6,511 bases of DNA, taken from assembly GCA_964570105.1 (NCBI GenBank), contig CAZMWM010000103.1, positions 1 through 6,511 on the forward strand. Reading direction: 5' to 3'. Shown here one piece after another: positions 6,363 through 6,511 of the stretch. A program made the position numbers and the translations under genes. How positions within the stretch are numbered: position 1 is the stretch's first letter; each line of letters opens with the position of its first letter. Source of the stretch: SIG673 sp964570105 (GTDB lineage Bacteria > Bacillota > Clostridia > Oscillospirales > CAG-272). Under the pieces are notes generated by a model. That model was not told where the DNA came from and searched no databases. It was given only the letters and a program-made list of their open reading frames with translations.

Positions 6363-6382
6363 GCAGAAACTACAGAGCTTCC

Positions 6383-6398
6383 GTAGGGCGGGGGCTTG
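6383..6398 (+). repeat. Possible half of a dispersed G-rich palindromic repeat
   Basis: GTAGGGCGGGGGCTTG resembles the left arm of an intergenic repeat I recall from gut Clostridia, normally followed by a complementary CCCGCC arm. Here the second arm is absent and the sequence passes straight into the second copy of the 15-bp direct repeat. The resemblance is from memory. Confidence 0.3.
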
Positions 6399-6425
6399 TT
6401 TCCATAGATGGGAACTTTTGTTTTT
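6398..6425 (+). terminator. Weak intrinsic terminator candidate for the tcdA-HAD operon
   Basis: GTTTCC (6398-6403) pairs with GGGAAC (6410-6415), with one T-G wobble, around ATAGAT. TTTTGTTTTT (6416-6425) follows directly. The position, about 120 bases after the last stop codon, suits operon termination, but the stem is short and weak. Confidence 0.35.
6403..6417 (+). repeat. 15-bp direct repeat, copy 2
   Basis: This copy is identical to 6300-6314. It forms the right arm of the terminator candidate and adjoins the T-run, whereas the first copy has no matching left arm. Confidence 0.6.
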
Positions 6426-6430
6426 ACAAT

Positions 6431-6494
6431 CCCTCAGTCAGCAAAGCTGACAGCTCCCTTTACACAAGGGAGCCAATCGCCGCTCCGCGGCGGT
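6431..6494. repeat. Dispersed palindromic repeat with three consecutive hairpins
   Basis: GTCAGC (6437-6442) pairs with GCTGAC (6446-6451), loop AAA. GCTCCCTT (6453-6460) pairs with AAGGGAGC (6466-6473), loop TACAC. CGCCGC (6478-6483) pairs with GCGGCG (6487-6492), loop TCC. The wording CCCTCAGTCAGC followed by GACAGCTCCCTT is a pattern I recognise as recurring many times in intergenic DNA of Oscillospirales-type genomes. The unit is non-coding. TTTTACAA precedes it (6422-6429), and the window ends in GTTTTAC, so another copy may begin just outside. Confidence 0.7.
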
Positions 6495-6511
6495 AGCAAT
6501 TTGTGTTTTAC

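Noticed and set aside
1..6511. The whole window as a mobile cassette bounded by the two end repeats.
   Set aside because: The end repeats differ in sequence, there is no transposase or recombinase, and the genes are ordinary chromosomal housekeeping genes. The repeats are more likely scattered intergenic units.

Overview
The window looks like a piece of chromosome from an uncultured gut-type Clostridia member (Oscillospirales or Christensenellales-like). That is inference. It rests on moderate G+C, heavy use of ATA isoleucine and AGG/AGA arginine codons, strong GGAGG-type ribosome binding sites, protein matches closest in style to Firmicutes families, and short palindromic repeats of a kind I recognise from gut Clostridia at both ends. 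No mobile-element gene, phage gene, CRISPR array, rRNA or tRNA gene is visible.

Layout. Bases 1-417 are non-coding: a dispersed palindromic repeat (about 1-59), an unremarkable stretch, and then an array of five hairpins (186-346) ahead of the first gene. A predicted lipoprotein of unknown function with an internally duplicated extracellular domain follows (418-1971). After 52 bases holding a 9-bp inverted repeat comes a tight run of five housekeeping genes on the + strand: tcdA (2024-2758), a YhcC/YtqA-type radical SAM enzyme (2755-3708), a class II CCA-adding enzyme with an HD domain (3693-5078), dUTPase (5065-5511) and a Cof-type HAD phosphatase (5531-6280). The first four of these overlap one another by 4 to 16 bases and the HAD gene follows dut by 19 bases, so they are almost certainly one transcript with translational coupling. 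Bases 6281-6511 are non-coding, with a 15-bp direct repeat, a weak terminator candidate and a second three-hairpin palindromic repeat.

Function. Three adjacent genes act on tRNA: TcdA cyclises t6A at position 37, the YhcC/YtqA family is tied to wobble-uridine (U34) modification, and the CCA enzyme completes the 3' end. dUTPase protects DNA from uracil and supplies dUMP, and the HAD enzyme probably dephosphorylates a small metabolite. The lipoprotein is the only gene here without a recognisable role.

No clearly new biological system is visible. The genes are ordinary. The unusual material is the hairpin-rich intergenic DNA on both sides and the uncharacterised duplicated lipoprotein.
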